In this document: piece after piece, positions 1-10,035 of the stretch
How the letters are laid out: each line of letters begins with the position of its first letter
How positions within the stretch are numbered: position 1 is the first letter of the stretch
Origin: Callorhinus ursinus
Lineage: Eukaryota > Chordata > Mammalia > Carnivora > Otariidae
Assembly (NCBI RefSeq): GCF_003265705.1
Contig: NW_020312904.1
Location: forward strand, 2,357,138 to 2,421,137
DNA: 64,000 nt
Direction: 5' to 3'
The notes under the pieces: generated by a model
What the model saw: the letters and a program-made list of their open reading frames with translations, nothing else
Databases searched by the model: none
What the model was told of the DNA's origin: nothing
Program-made: the position numbers and the translations under genes

Positions 1-1095
1 GGCTCCTGTGTGTCTCCTTCTGGCCCTTCCCGAGAGCTGGGGTAGGGCCTGCAGCTGGGCTGCCCGGGGCTGCCGCCCATGGCAGGGAGCGTGGCTCTGC
101 CCCTCCGCCGCAGAGTCAGCGCCGAGGAAGGGGCACCGGGGAGGCGCTGGCCTTGCTGAGGGCGGGACACAGGTACGGGGCTAGCGTCCCCACAGAGTCC
201 TGGCCACAGCTCTGAGAGGCAGGCCATGCTGCCTGGGTTACAGACAGGGCACAGCATTGTGTGTGGTAGGTCGGGGAGTGATGGGGACAGAATGCAGAGT
301 CCTGGGGAAAGGGGCAGGCGCAGGCAGCTCCTGAGGGAGAATCCTGAGGTCTCAGCTGAGTCCCGATTCCGGATTCCAGAACTTACCAGCCCAGCTCGTG
401 TGTTCTGTGAGCCCCGGCCCCACGCAGCAGGTGGGAGGCTCCAGGAGACAAGGTTCACAGGGCACGGGCAAGTGTGAGGGGTGGCACGTGGTGGGGGTCA
501 TCTTGGGAAGGGGCTGGCCTGGTGCCAAAGCTGGTGCGCTGGGCACAGCGGCCCCCGTGTGCGGTCCTGGGTCCTGACCGCTGGGCCCACAGCCACGTGG
601 CTCGGCCTGCTCGCCTGGGGCCAAGGGACCAGGGCTCTGCTCCACGCCCCCCTCCCTCCATATTTAAGGCCCAGTGGAGAACAGTCTGAGACATAAATAA
701 CTGGACCAGCGCCCTCCTGCCTCGAGCCGTGTGGACACCCCGGGACCTGCCGAGTGCACCGCACACATACGTACACGGCCTCCCCGTCACGTCTTGGCCG
801 CAAAGTTTGACTGTGACCCATTGTGCCCTGATTATTTTTGTTTTCCTCTCTTCCCAAACATCCCTTTTCCCTTGAATCTGCCTCCTCCCTCAGATCCTCC
901 ACCGCCTCCCTGTTCAGCGTGTCTCATCCACGGATGGCAGCAGGTGCCCGTGGCTCCCGTGACATGGAAACCGAGCCAAAGCAGGGGTAGGGAGGACGAG
1001 GCAGGATCATGCTCCGGACCACAGGGTCAGAAGCACCGGTGGGTGCGGGGTCCCCTCCACGGAGACCCTGCTGCGAGGGACAGATGGCTCGGGTA
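1..1095. other. GC-rich unique sequence
   Basis: No repeat family, coding domain or RNA gene is recognised here. Open frames of 60-140 codons occur on both strands, as expected where stop codons are rare in GC-rich DNA, and none shows a domain or a convincing splice pattern. An AT-rich word (CATATTTAAGGC, near 659) stands out but has no other core-promoter support. Bases 205-250 faintly resemble a MIR. Confidence 0.5.
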
Positions 1096-1185
1096 CTGCA
1101 CTAGGATTCGGGAGGGCCCCTGGGACCTGGGGCAAGTGACATGTTCTCTCCATCCTCTCTGACTGAAACCGGAAAACCAGCCAGT
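1096..1185 (+). repeat. MIR SINE fragment
   Basis: The run GGGACCTGGGGCAAGTGACA followed by a pyrimidine-rich stretch and an A-rich segment follows the MIR core (GTGACCTTGGGCAAGTCACTTAACC...). The copy is short and diverged, so the family call is moderate. Confidence 0.45.
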
Positions 1186-2045
1186 AAAAACCCTGCTGAC
1201 ACCCCCATCTCAGCGGGGATCAGAGGAGACCAGGATCGAGGCTTCCACTGACATGTGCCTCCCCATGCCTCCCCGCACCTGCGCCCTGGTGGCCTCCTGA
1301 CACCTGCTCAAGACCCACCCCCTGGGCCTCCCAGGTCCTGGGAAACTGGCCGGCGGGGACGGAGGGTGTCCCTCTGGAAGGCCTAACCTAAGCCTGCTGC
1401 GGACTCAGGATTGCCAGGCCGCAGCTCGGCATCCATCTCCACAAGCTCCCGACTGGTCGATGAGGCATTGAACACGTGGCCCAGGGCCCTGGAGGGGCAG
1501 CAGGCTGGGGCTCCTGGCCTCAACCATGCTCAAGGCCAGAAGGTACATGTTGCCCCGTGCTGGCCCTCTGCCTCCCTCTCACCAGGACCTGTGATGACCT
1601 GGCGCCCCCCGCCCCAGACAACCCAGGGGAACTCAGTGCCACCTGCAAGGCCCCCTCTTGTCATGGGAGCTCACAGTCACATATTCCCAGGACTGGGGTG
1701 GACATCTTGGGGGCCCTTCCTTCGCCTTCCCAAGGGGAGGGGAGCTAGAATTTCCAGGCAGCTGTGCACCTGTATTAAAAGAAGCCAAGGAGACACAGGG
1801 GAGGGATGGAGCCCCGCTCCCCCAGAGCTCAGTGGGGCTTGGACCTCCAGGCCCCAAGGCACCTCCAGGACCGCCTCCTCCCCAGTCTGCTTTCTCCCGC
1901 CTGCCTGCTGGCTTCTGCTGGTCATCCACCAGGACACCACCCCTCCCCATGTGCTGCCCTGCAGGCAGGTCTTTCAGGTTTTCCCAGCACTGTCCCCCCC
2001 CCCAGTTCTTACCCCCCTCCCCGCCCTCCCGGTCACCCACATGCT
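1186..2045. other. GC-rich unique sequence
   Basis: Nothing recognisable. It holds a ten-base C run near 1996-2005 and several chance frames on both strands. No repeat or gene model is supported. Confidence 0.45.
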
Positions 2046-2350
2046 GGAGGCACCCTGAGATTATTAGTATTTTGCATGAAAAAAGAAAGCAGAGTGGCAA
2101 GCCCCATCCATCCTTTCTCTGCTAAACAACATAAAAACCTCACCAGGTGTTTTGTCAGGACAATTCTTCATAAATTGAGCTCTGCCTTTGCTGGTCTGGG
2201 GAAAATATTTCTTTAATATGTGGAGCGATAATGGAGAACATGGTTAATTACAGCCCAAAGACATAAAACACGCCCAATTGAGACTGTGAATTTGGAGTTC
2301 CCGATAACAGTACACAGCCAACATTGAAGATGGAAAATATCCAGAAGGTA
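2046..2350. promoter_or_regulatory. AT-rich enhancer-like island 1
   Basis: An abrupt AT-rich block inside GC-rich DNA, without recognisable repeat structure. It contains TTTGCATGAAAA, CATAAATTGAG, ATATTTCTTTAATATG, GATAATGG, GGTTAATTACAG and CATAAAACACGCCC, words typical of POU, homeodomain and MEF2-like sites. Such islands in deserts are often conserved enhancers. Function is inferred from composition only; conservation cannot be tested here. Confidence 0.4.
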
Positions 2351-2569
2351 CTCGGGGCTCTGCTGAGGACACACATGGCCATCAGTCAAATATGTTTGCT
2401 CCCTCTGACCTTGATTTCCATTCACGTGTCCTATTACGAAGAAAAGCAAAATGCAGCCACATCTTCTGGGGCGGCTGGCTCTGCATACACCCACCCAGGG
2501 CACCGGGGCCAGACTCCGGGCAGCTTCCCCTGCTCTGCAGCCCCAAGCCCTTTCCCAAACTGGGACGCT
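2351..2569. other. Unique sequence
   Basis: Transition from the AT-rich island back to GC-rich DNA. No repeat or gene recognised. Confidence 0.4.
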
Positions 2570-2715
2570 TGTCTCCCACCCTGGGCTTTTGCCTTCCTGA
2601 TCCCTCTACCTGACCCACACACCGTCTCTAGACAGCTTCCACAGTCCAGCTCAGCTGCTGTCTCTGCCAAGAAGGCCTCCAGATTTCTCCTCTTTCTGCC
2701 CAGCACTTGTTTTGT
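2570..2715 (+). repeat. Probable L2 3'-end fragment
   Basis: CTGGGCTTTTGCCTTCCTGATCC and later AAGAAGGCCTCC align loosely with the L2 3' region (GGCCTTTGCACTTGC...CCTCTGCCTGG...GAGAGGCCTTCC). Diverged; it could be unrelated CT-rich sequence. Confidence 0.35.
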
Positions 2716-3378
2716 CCACAGCAAAATGGCAGGGTGCTTTGGCTGGTGATCTGCACGCCCTCTGTCTCCCCTGGCAGCTTCCCCACACAGCACCCTGCCC
2801 CAGATAGGCAGCGAGCACAGCCACCCCACAGCCCCCACCAGGCCAGACGTCAAGGCGTCAGATCTTTGAGGCTCCATGTCCACCACAAAGCGCTCAGTCT
2901 CAATGTGTGAGAGCATCGGAGAAGGCCAGCTCCTCAGCCATGTGACACCCTAACATCCTGAAGGTCACGCCCCTCCCCCCCCTCGGCCTCCACTCACATG
3001 TCAGGACACATGCCTCTCGGCTCCACACAGCTGCTGCAGGAGGGAGGGCTATGGGCAGGCAGAGCCCCAGGCAGGTCTCCCCTTCCTGGGCCTCAGTCTC
3101 CCCACTGGAAGACTCCAGGTGCTTCCATCCTGAGACGGTGCTACTGCCAGGGGTCCTGGGGGCTCCTGGGTCTCCGCCCCGATGACTCGGCAGCCGTGGA
3201 CTGCAGTGCCAGGACCCTCCAGGCCTGCGGGCTGTTGGAGAACGGGCCCCGCCTCCACCCACACGGACCAGGTCACAGCTCCCGGGGCCATGGCTCACCT
3301 TCCCACAACCCGAAGCAACAGGGAGGCTTCCCTGCACCAGCTCTCGTGTCTCGTGTGGTACCTGCCATGTGCCATCAG
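2716..3378. other. GC-rich unique sequence
   Basis: No gene or clear repeat. A short GGCCTCAGTCTCCCCACTGG near 3090 resembles the MIR core but is too short to call. Confidence 0.4.
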
Positions 3379-3606
3379 TACACACACCTACACACACACG
3401 CATGTAGACGAATAAGCACAGACATGTCAGGCACACGTGTACACATGCCACACACACACCACACGCACCACACCTACACATATGCACATACACACCACAC
3501 GCACACACACCACACAAATACCACACACACATGCACATACCACACACATGCACACACACATGCACACACACACCATACACACATATACCACACATACCAC
3601 ACACAG
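3379..3606. repeat. Imperfect (CA)n microsatellite
   Basis: About 228 bases of CA-dominated sequence broken by CATG, CCA and TACA variants, with local higher-order units such as CACATGCACA. Frames through it translate to long His/Thr or Val/Cys runs and are not genes. The tract alternates purine and pyrimidine for much of its length. Confidence 0.9.
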
Positions 3607-4089
3607 CCTCCCCACCTCTGGTCTCTTGCCCCCACCGAGGCAACACGTCCAGGGAGGAGCTCAGGGCTACAGTGAGGGACATGCTGCTTAATCCCCAGGG
3701 CAGACCATCCTGGGAAATTGTGTCAAGGGAATTGGTGTCACATGGGGGTACAGAGCTCAAGCTCTGGCACAGGAGGAACAGAGCCCTTCAGGAGGCAGCC
3801 CATGAACTTGGGAGGGCTCCCAGTCCCCTCTGTGCACAGACTACTGCTGCTCAAGGTGTCCGAGAGGTTCCCCAAGCTGCTGCCCAGGGTTGGGTGCTCA
3901 CCACAGTACCTGGGTGCCCATGGCACTCTCAGTGCATGCCTACCAGCAACCCTGCTACTGCCCTTGCTATAGGCTGTTCTGTGTCAGCCAGGACTGCAGC
4001 TCATAGGAGGAGAAACCAAGCCACCTGGCCAGTGGTGACAGAGAGAAAGCCAGGCCTGACTCACGGCTCTGTCCCCAACCCCTGCGATC
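3607..4089. other. Unique sequence
   Basis: No repeat or gene recognised. Chance frames cross it on both strands. Confidence 0.4.
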
Positions 4090-4265
4090 TCTGATGTTCT
4101 ATTTCTGCATAATACGCTACCCCAAACTTAAGTCCTAAATCCAAAAAGCACAATGCAAACTGTTCGATTTGCTCATAGCTCTGGGTCAGAACCTGGAGCC
4201 AGGCCTGGCAGGACAGTTCATCTCTGCCCACCATGCTGGGGACCCCAGGTGGCTCCTCAGTCCTG
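4090..4265 (-). repeat. LTR relic, ERVL/MaLR-like
   Basis: The segment starts with TTCTATTTCTGCATAATACG and CTACCCCAAACTTAAG, the reverse of a mammalian ERVL/MaLR LTR 3' end (TTTGTGGTAATTTGTTATGCAG). CATAGCTCTGGGTCAG and a GGTGGCTCCTCAG-like part follow. Both ends are decayed; subfamily not assigned. Confidence 0.5.
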
Positions 4266-4304
4266 CAATAATAAGATCATCACCCACAGCCCCCCACTGT
4301 CCCA

Positions 4305-4400
4305 AAAGAAGACACCTAGCACCCATTGAGCACCTGTTGCATACACACCAGGCCCTGAGCTAGGTGCATGACGTGCTGAAAATTAATAAGAAACCTTACT
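4305..4400 (-). repeat. MIR SINE fragment
   Basis: CACCCATTGAGCACCTGTTG followed by CCAGGCCCTGAGCTAGGTGC is the reverse complement of the MIR 3' half (TTGAGCACCTACTGTGTGCCAGGCACTGTGCTAGG). Confidence 0.65.
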
Positions 4401-4830
4401 GAGACTGCAGTCAGGAGGAGGGCAGGGGAGCCCTCATGCCCAGCACCCTTGCCAGCTACAGACCCAGCAGGATGAGACACAACTTGCTCACGTGGCTATT
4501 ACTTTACCTGCCCAGCAGGAGGAAGGAAGGTTTCTCCCTGCCCCAGCAACAGCCCAGCCAATCAGAGGCGGCCAAAGCTCAGCCCATGAGAAGCCACTAC
4601 ACTTCTAGCTCCCAGTTTACTCCAGTGGACTTTCTGTTTACATCAGCGGGTCCCAAGTCCCCCTTTCTTGTATAGAAAAGCCTCCTCTCCTTCTTTCTCT
4701 GGGCTCGGCCCTGGCTTTGCTGGAGCTTGCCTGTCCTGGGTTGCAATTCTCTGCTATTCCCGACTCCACCCATCTTGTGCTGGTAAAATAGCTGGCAGTT
4801 TTATTCGTAAGGTTAACACTACACATCATC
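4401..4830 (+). mobile_element. Solitary ERV1-like LTR (putative)
   Basis: The segment is laid out like a gammaretrovirus-type LTR: a CCAAT-type box (AGCCAATCAGAGGC near 4556-4569), then about 110 bases later a TATA-like word TTGTATAGAAAAG (4668-4680), a pyrimidine-rich stretch, TTCTCTGCTATTCCCGACTCC where a polyadenylation signal would lie (AATAAA not intact), and GGTAAAATAGCTGGCAGTTTT before the end. No adjoining internal viral sequence is visible, so it is most likely a solo LTR. Limits are approximate and the subfamily unnamed. Confidence 0.45.
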
Positions 4831-5417
4831 CCCGCTCTCTGGCCCTGGCTTCACAGACAGATGCTGGCAGGATGGAGGACGGTCATTGTTCTCATGCAGA
4901 TGACGGGATTCATCAAAGTGATAAAGCCACACAGAGCAGCTCTACATACAGTCCCCTAGCGGCCCCTGGGGGGGAGGCCTTAGCTGGCACTAAAATCCCA
5001 GTCGCCCTGACTCTCTGACCCGTTCTCGCTTCTCTGGACTCCAGCACTTGGCCAACAGCCTATGCTTTTCAAGGCGTCCCTGGAGGCCCTCATCTGCAGC
5101 AACTGGGGGAGTGAGGTGCTTCTTTAATGGGGGGGGTCGTCACGTGAACGAAGCTGGTACGCTGCAGATGGTGGATCTCCGGTGTCAGGTAGCAAAGAGC
5201 TGTGACCTCACATCATGATCCCCTGTCCCTCACGGGGCACCAGGGACAGACACCCCGCCCGCGGTGGCCGTGTCAGTCCTCCAAAGCTTCTCACAAATGT
5301 TTTTTGACCAGATGCAGGAATGGATGGATACCTGATGGGGCCTGGGGCACCCACTGCCGTTGAGACCTGCCTTAGTTCCCCGGTGGGTCACCTTCGAGGA
5401 CAGAGGGCACCCACTCC
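4831..5417. other. Unique sequence
   Basis: No repeat or gene recognised. The part near 5100-5250 is locally CpG-richer but short. Confidence 0.4.
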
Positions 5418-5806
5418 CTCCCCATCCAAAAGATATGTCCACGTCCCAGAACCTGCACATGTGACCTTACTTGGAAAGGGGTCTGTGCAGATGTGATCAA
5501 ATTACAGATGTTAAGAAGAAGCATCCTGGATTATCCACATGAGTCCTAAATCCAGTGAGTATCCTCATAAAGAGACAGAAGAGGGGAAGCCTACGGGTGG
5601 GCAGAGGTGGGTGGAGGCCACGTGATGGGGGAGGCAGGGGTGGGGTGATACAGCCACAGCCCAGGAGTGCCAGGAGGATGGAAGAAGAAAGGAAGGGTCC
5701 TCCCCTAGAGTCTCCAGAGGGAGCACAACCCTGCAGACACCCTGATTTGGACTTCTGGCTCCAGAACTACGGGAGAGTAAATGTTGTTTTAAGTCTCCGG
5801 AACCTG
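5418..5806 (+). mobile_element. MLT1-type MaLR solo LTR
   Basis: The order of diagnostic blocks matches the MLT1 group: GTCCCAGAACCTGCACATGTG, CTGTGCAGATGTGATCAAATT, CATCCTGGATTATCCACATG, CTCATAAAGAGACAGAAG, CCCCTAGAGTCTCCAGAGG, TGACACCC-like then GATTTGGACTTCTGGCTCC, and a 3' end with AGTAAATGTTGTTTTAAG. It is non-autonomous and retains no coding sequence. Confidence 0.85.
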
Positions 5807-6164
5807 ATACACCATCCGATGTGCCCCAAGGTCCCTGGAGTGGCTGAGGTCATCCCCAACTGAGAACCAGCACAGCTGGGCTGGGTTTTTTGGGAAACCA
5901 ATGTGAGAACAGGGGGTCCTTCCCGAACACCCCAAATCCCGCGTGAGGTCTGGAGAAAGGCAGGTGGGGGCAGAGAATCACCGAGCTTCTCTGACTCAGG
6001 ACCCAGGGCCATGAAGCCCCCTGTGGGTTAGGAGTGAGAAGGCTAACATGGTGCCCACAGAGCAGGAGACACCCCAGTCAGGGCAGCTGTTGTCCCCAGA
6101 CCTTAAAAACAAAAGCAGGAGAGGAGGGCCTCGGAGAGCAGGGAGAATGGCCCACCAGCTCGAT
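5807..6164. other. Unique sequence
   Basis: No repeat or gene recognised between the LTR and the next AT-rich island. Confidence 0.4.
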
Positions 6165-6360
6165 AAGCGGGAAAACATCTGTGACATAAATAAAGCCAAT
6201 GCCAAGCAAGTGATGGAAGGAGCCAGCCGGCCGTTCAGTATTGATAAACGGCTCATTAATATGAAACTTTGCTTCATTTAGCATTTCTTATTGCCAATTA
6301 GCAGTAATGCCTCCACCACACTTTAGACTCCTGCAAATTAATGGTTATCTATTTTCCTGG
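6165..6360. promoter_or_regulatory. AT-rich enhancer-like island 2
   Basis: Contains GACATAAATAAAGCC, AGTATTGATAAACGG, CTCATTAATATG, TTGCCAATTAGCAGTAATG and CTGCAAATTAATGG (POU/homeodomain composite, about 6331-6344). No transposon hallmarks. Base composition changes sharply at both edges. Candidate conserved regulatory element, inferred only. Confidence 0.45.
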
Positions 6361-6574
6361 GACAAGCACGGCAGAGGCCTTCTGGGAGCAGCTCTGGGCT
6401 GACCCGCGGAACTTTTGGAATTCTGCTCATGGAGTAGAGAGACCAGGGACATGCCCACATGCTAGGCAGCGAGGCCATGGGCACAGGAAACGGCCCAGAC
6501 CCTCAGACATGCCACTGTGGAGATGTTCTCAAGTTCCTCACCTGCTTTTCAAACGAGCCGCCCACCCCCATCCC
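6361..6574. other. Unique spacer between islands 2 and 3
   Basis: GC-balanced unique sequence with no recognised repeat. It may belong to one composite regulatory block with its neighbours. Confidence 0.35.
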
Positions 6575-6810
6575 TCTCCCCAGGTGATTAATGATGGCCT
6601 GTGTGTGTCACAACATAAACAATGGGATTGTACCACCGAGAGTTATGGGGGAAATAAAGCCATCTCTCGCCTGGCCCAAACAGATAGCGGGAGTTATGGC
6701 AGGGCATTAAGCATCCTTTGCGGGGTGGAAACACATCGATGTGTGTTTAATGCATCAGGGTGTTTACGTGGTTGGATATTGGAAAATCTGACCGAAAAGA
6801 TGTAGCTGCC
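6575..6810. promoter_or_regulatory. AT-rich enhancer-like island 3
   Basis: Carries CAGGTGATTAATGATGG, AACATAAACAATGGGATTG (forkhead/SOX-like), GAAATAAAGCC, a perfect 14-bp palindrome ACACATCGATGTGT at 6731-6744, GTTTAATGCATCAG and GTGTTTACG (forkhead-like). The density of factor-type words and lack of repeat origin suggest a regulatory element. Conservation not tested. Confidence 0.45.
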
Positions 6811-7657
6811 TCTTTGCAACTGGTCCCCAGAGGGGGAGTCCTGGGAATGTCTTCTGGTCCTGGGAACGGTGGGAGATGCCTGTGGAGCCCGGGCGGGCAG
6901 TCAGACCTGGGGCCACGCTCCCCCTGCAGTCACAGCTGTGCCTCCGTCCTGAGCCTCAGCTTCCACAGGTGAACACTGGGGCCACAGATAACAGAAAGCC
7001 CTCAAGTAAGACAGAAGTGTTTTGTGCTGGACCTGCCGGGAGGCACTTCACGCCCAAACCAGAGCCACTGGAGAGGGAGTGTGCCCCGGCCAACCCAGCC
7101 CAGCAGGTACACAGGGACGTGTGTGCCTACGGGTGTAGACGCTCTCGCTCTTTACCTCCCGGGGCACAACACTCATGCTCCCGAGGGTCTGCCTTCACCT
7201 GGAGCAAGACCCCCAGGGCTCATCTCAGCCCCCAGCAGTAGCCCAGGTCCTGGCACACAAAACAAACAGCTGACGGGTGGGTAGACAAACTTAAATACAC
7301 AGGTGCCCGAGCCCGAGGTGTGTGCACATGTGGGCACGTGTGCAAACACACACCCACACAGCCAGCCTTTCTCCACCCGCCCAGAGCGGGCCCTCCGGCT
7401 GTCCCGGCCCTGCCCTGCCCTGCCCGCCTCTGGCCTCTGGCTTCCGCACAGCCTGCCTCAGCATCTCGCACCTGCCAAGTGCCCCGGGGGCCTGCTCCTT
7501 CCCCCACCCCACGCAGATGCCCCCGGGGTCGCCACAGGCTGCCTGTGGGGCGGGTCCCTCCCACCCTGACATTCGCTCCTTCTGGCTGTGGGACAGACTG
7601 ATTCCAAACCAACCAGGATGACTCTGCTGGCCCTGAGGGGATGAAGCTGTGAGTTTC
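6811..7657. other. GC-rich mostly unique sequence
   Basis: A short MIR-like segment (about 6900-6985, CCTGAGCCTCAGCTTCCACAGGTG) and an L2-like end (about 7225-7290) are possible but weak. A short purine/pyrimidine alternating tract lies at 7318-7362. A CCCTG run lies near 7408-7423. No gene recognised. Confidence 0.35.
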
Positions 7658-8110
7658 CCATGGCCGTTGCCACGCATTACCACCCACTTAGTGGCTTTAA
7701 TGACACAGACTTATTCCCTTCCAGCTCTGGAGGCCAGAAGTCCAACGCCTGTCTCTCTGGGTTAAAGTCGAGGTGTGGGCAGAGCTGGGCCCTCCGAAGG
7801 TTCCAGGAGACACACCGTCTCCTTGCATATTCCCAGCTCCGGGAGGGTGCTCCTGGCAATCCTCGGCTCACCTTCAGAGGCACAGTGCCAGCCTCCACAT
7901 TGCCCGCCATGCCCGCAGCACACTGCTTTCTTCTCTGCTGACGTCCATCACCCTCTGGGCTGCCTGCTGGGGTCCCCGTGCTGACACAGGACCCACCCAG
8001 ATAACCCGGACCATCTCCCATCTGCCAAGTCCCTCTGCTGTAGAAGGTGACATCCACAGGGTCTGGGGACTGTGGTGTGAACATCGTTGGGGGCACCGTT
8101 CAGCCTAGTT
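7658..8110 (-). mobile_element. MLT1-type MaLR LTR, reverse
   Basis: Blocks appear in reverse order: GCCACGCATTACCACCCAC, GTGGCTTTAATGACACAGAC, TTCCAGCTCTGGAGGCCAG, AAGTCCAACG, then AAGGTGACATCC and ATCGTTGGGGGCACCGTTCA at the far side. This is the reverse complement of a MaLR LTR ending in the TTTAAGCCACT...TTTGTGGTA signature. No coding sequence remains. Confidence 0.75.
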
Positions 8111-8239
8111 CATGGCTGCAGTTTACCAAAAGCTGGGGTGGGGGCAGAGAAGTTCTGGAGAAGGACTAGGGGCTTAAGGACCACTGATCCCTGAAGGTGG
8201 GCCCGGACACACCTTCGCACAGGCATGTGTGAAGTGCAG

Positions 8240-8660
8240 AACGGTTGAAATGCTCACGGTCCCCCTGCCCTCCCTTGGCCTGGCCCCAGGCAGCCCGCTC
8301 CAGCCTCTGTGCACCTGTGCCCTGCCTGGGGTGCTCCTGCACAGGCCCTGAGCCCCCAGGCACCTGCACAAGTGGGCCCTCTCTCCAGATTCGGCACAGG
8401 CGAACGCCTATTCCTCCCTCAAGACCCAGCCCAACAGCTGCCCTCCCGGCCCAGGTTAACCATTTCCTTCATCTCAGCATCTTTAAATTAGAGCCCATTT
8501 GCTGTAAGAAGGTTTTGCCTGTCCGCCCGTCTCCCAGCTGGACTGTGAGCCTTGAGCACAGACAGCTGGAGCCAGTGTCTCCCTCGTCTGGCGCCCCTGG
8601 CTCACAGCACAGGGCCTGGCCCGTCAGGCACGTGGGCGTACGGGTGGAAGGTGTGCAGGC
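8240..8660 (+). repeat. L2 LINE 3'-end fragment
   Basis: The pyrimidine-rich section with TGCCCTGCCTGGGGTGCTCC, CTCAAGACCCAGC and CTGGACTGTGAGCCTTGAG followed by CACAGGGCCTGGC is the expected order of the L2 3' region (CCCTCTGCCTGGAATGC...TCAGGTCTCTGCTC...TAGACTGTGAGCTCCTTGAG...AGTGCCTGGCAC). Confidence 0.6.
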
Positions 8661-8679
8661 ACCCCACAGGGGGCGGGAG

Positions 8680-9238
8680 ACAGAATTTATAACATGTACC
8701 CCCAAAGAAGCACCCACTAGTCCCCAGAGCCTATGAGTTGGACACAGTATCACTGGTGGGATTCTTTTATGTTACCCACCATCACTGACCTTGAGATAGA
8801 GATCACGGGGTGGCCTGGTCTAACCAGGTGAGCCCTTAAGAGCAGAGCGCTTTCTCTGGCTGAGGGCAGAAAGCAAAGAGACACGGGAGCAGGGAAAGGA
8901 CCCAGTGCCCTGTGATTATGGAGGGCCACGTGAGCCACGTGAGAAGAAATGCAGGTGGCCTCCAACAGCACGAGCCTCTGGGGCAAGGGGGCTGGGCTTC
9001 CCACCTGCAGCTGCAGGGAGCAGCTGAACCAGCTCAGAAGCAAGCCCTTCCCCTCAAGCCTCCAGACGACAGCCTGGGCCGGCAACCCCTTGATTTCAGC
9101 CCCGTGAGACGCTGAGCAGAAAACGCAGTCCAGCTACGCCAGACCTCTAACCTATAGAACGGGGGCTGCCAAATGGGTGTTGCTTTAAACCGATACCGGA
9201 GTTCATTTATGAAACGACAGCAGAAACCTGACCCACAA
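8680..9238 (+). mobile_element. MLT1-type MaLR solo LTR
   Basis: Blocks in order: AACATGTACCCCCAAAG, GTGGCCTGGTCTAACCAGGTG, AGCCCTTAAGAGCAGAG, TTTCTCTGGCTGAG, GATTATGGAGGGCCACGTG, AAGAAATGCAGGTGGCCTCC, CTTGATTTCAGCCCCGTGAG, ACGCTGAGCAGAAAAC, and near the end ATGGGTGTTGCTTTAA. The order matches longer MLT1 subfamilies. No internal viral sequence is adjacent. Confidence 0.85.
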
Positions 9239-9754
9239 GCCTGTGCGCACTCAGTGGGGCACGCGTGTCGATGGGCATCCTAAGTCTGCACACGAAGACC
9301 GCCCACGCCCACGAGAGCCCTGTACACGCACACGAGGGGCCTTCGAACACCTGGGCAGTGGTGACCAGACTCGGGATCTGCAGAATCATAGTCACAGCCT
9401 TAGACCCTGCCAGGTGTCTCTGTCTCTGCCCACGCAAGGGCGGTGCCAGCCCCTGGACCGTGAAATGTCCTAAGAGTGGCATGAGATGGAGGGGTCTCGG
9501 GGATCCTGTGGCCACCAAGAGCCCACCTGACCGAGAGGGCCTCCAGATGCTGGCCCCAGCCTTTGAATGCCCCCTCGGACTCAGGATGCCGGGAGAGCTT
9601 GGGGAAGGCCCACCGAGGTCAGCAGGAGCCCATGCGTCAGGCCTGGCCTGCCCCTTCCCTGTTTGTGGCACTGTCTGGCCGCAGCAAGCACATCGTGAAG
9701 ACTGTTCGTGGGGATCTGGAACCAGGCACCCAGCACAAACCTAGTTCAGTCCCA
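9239..9754. other. GC-rich unique sequence
   Basis: No repeat or gene recognised. Confidence 0.4.
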
Positions 9755-10035
9755 CTGGCCAGTTTCCCGAGTGCGTTACCGCGAGGCCGAGCAATTCCCC
9801 GCAGAGCCCTCGGCCCGGCCCCGGCAGCGGTTCACACACAGCCCCGCTCGGCACACGCGGGATGCTGTCCTGCATCACCCCCGTGACACCTCAGACCCAG
9901 GGACGTCAGGCTTGGAGCCCCAGCCCGGGCTTCACTCACCCTGAGGTCCCAGATCCAGGGCATCGGCCTCTCACATCCGCCCGTGAGTCATATCCATGGG
10001 CCGGGCAGCACCCCCGACGTAGCGCAGGAAACACT
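9755..10035. promoter_or_regulatory. Short CpG-dense patch
   Basis: By eye about 26 CpG pairs in 280 bases, with high G+C, densest at 9765-9870 (TGCGTTACCGCGAGGCCGAG and following). This meets a loose island definition, but no core promoter, transcript or exon is visible. Local biased gene conversion is an alternative. Confidence 0.35.

Noticed and set aside
657..670. TATA-like word CCATATTTAAGGC as a promoter
   Set aside because: No CpG island, initiator, downstream exon or CCAAT element supports it.
1411..2058. 215-codon frame on the plus strand
   Set aside because: Same reasoning: GC-rich, overlapped by other frames on both strands, no recognisable domain.
3379..3606. CRISPR-like or satellite array
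   Set aside because: It is a dinucleotide repeat with no spacer structure.
2900..3760. 286-codon frame on the minus strand
   Set aside because: Its middle is the CA microsatellite, giving Val/Cys/Met runs, and no domain or conserved feature is seen.
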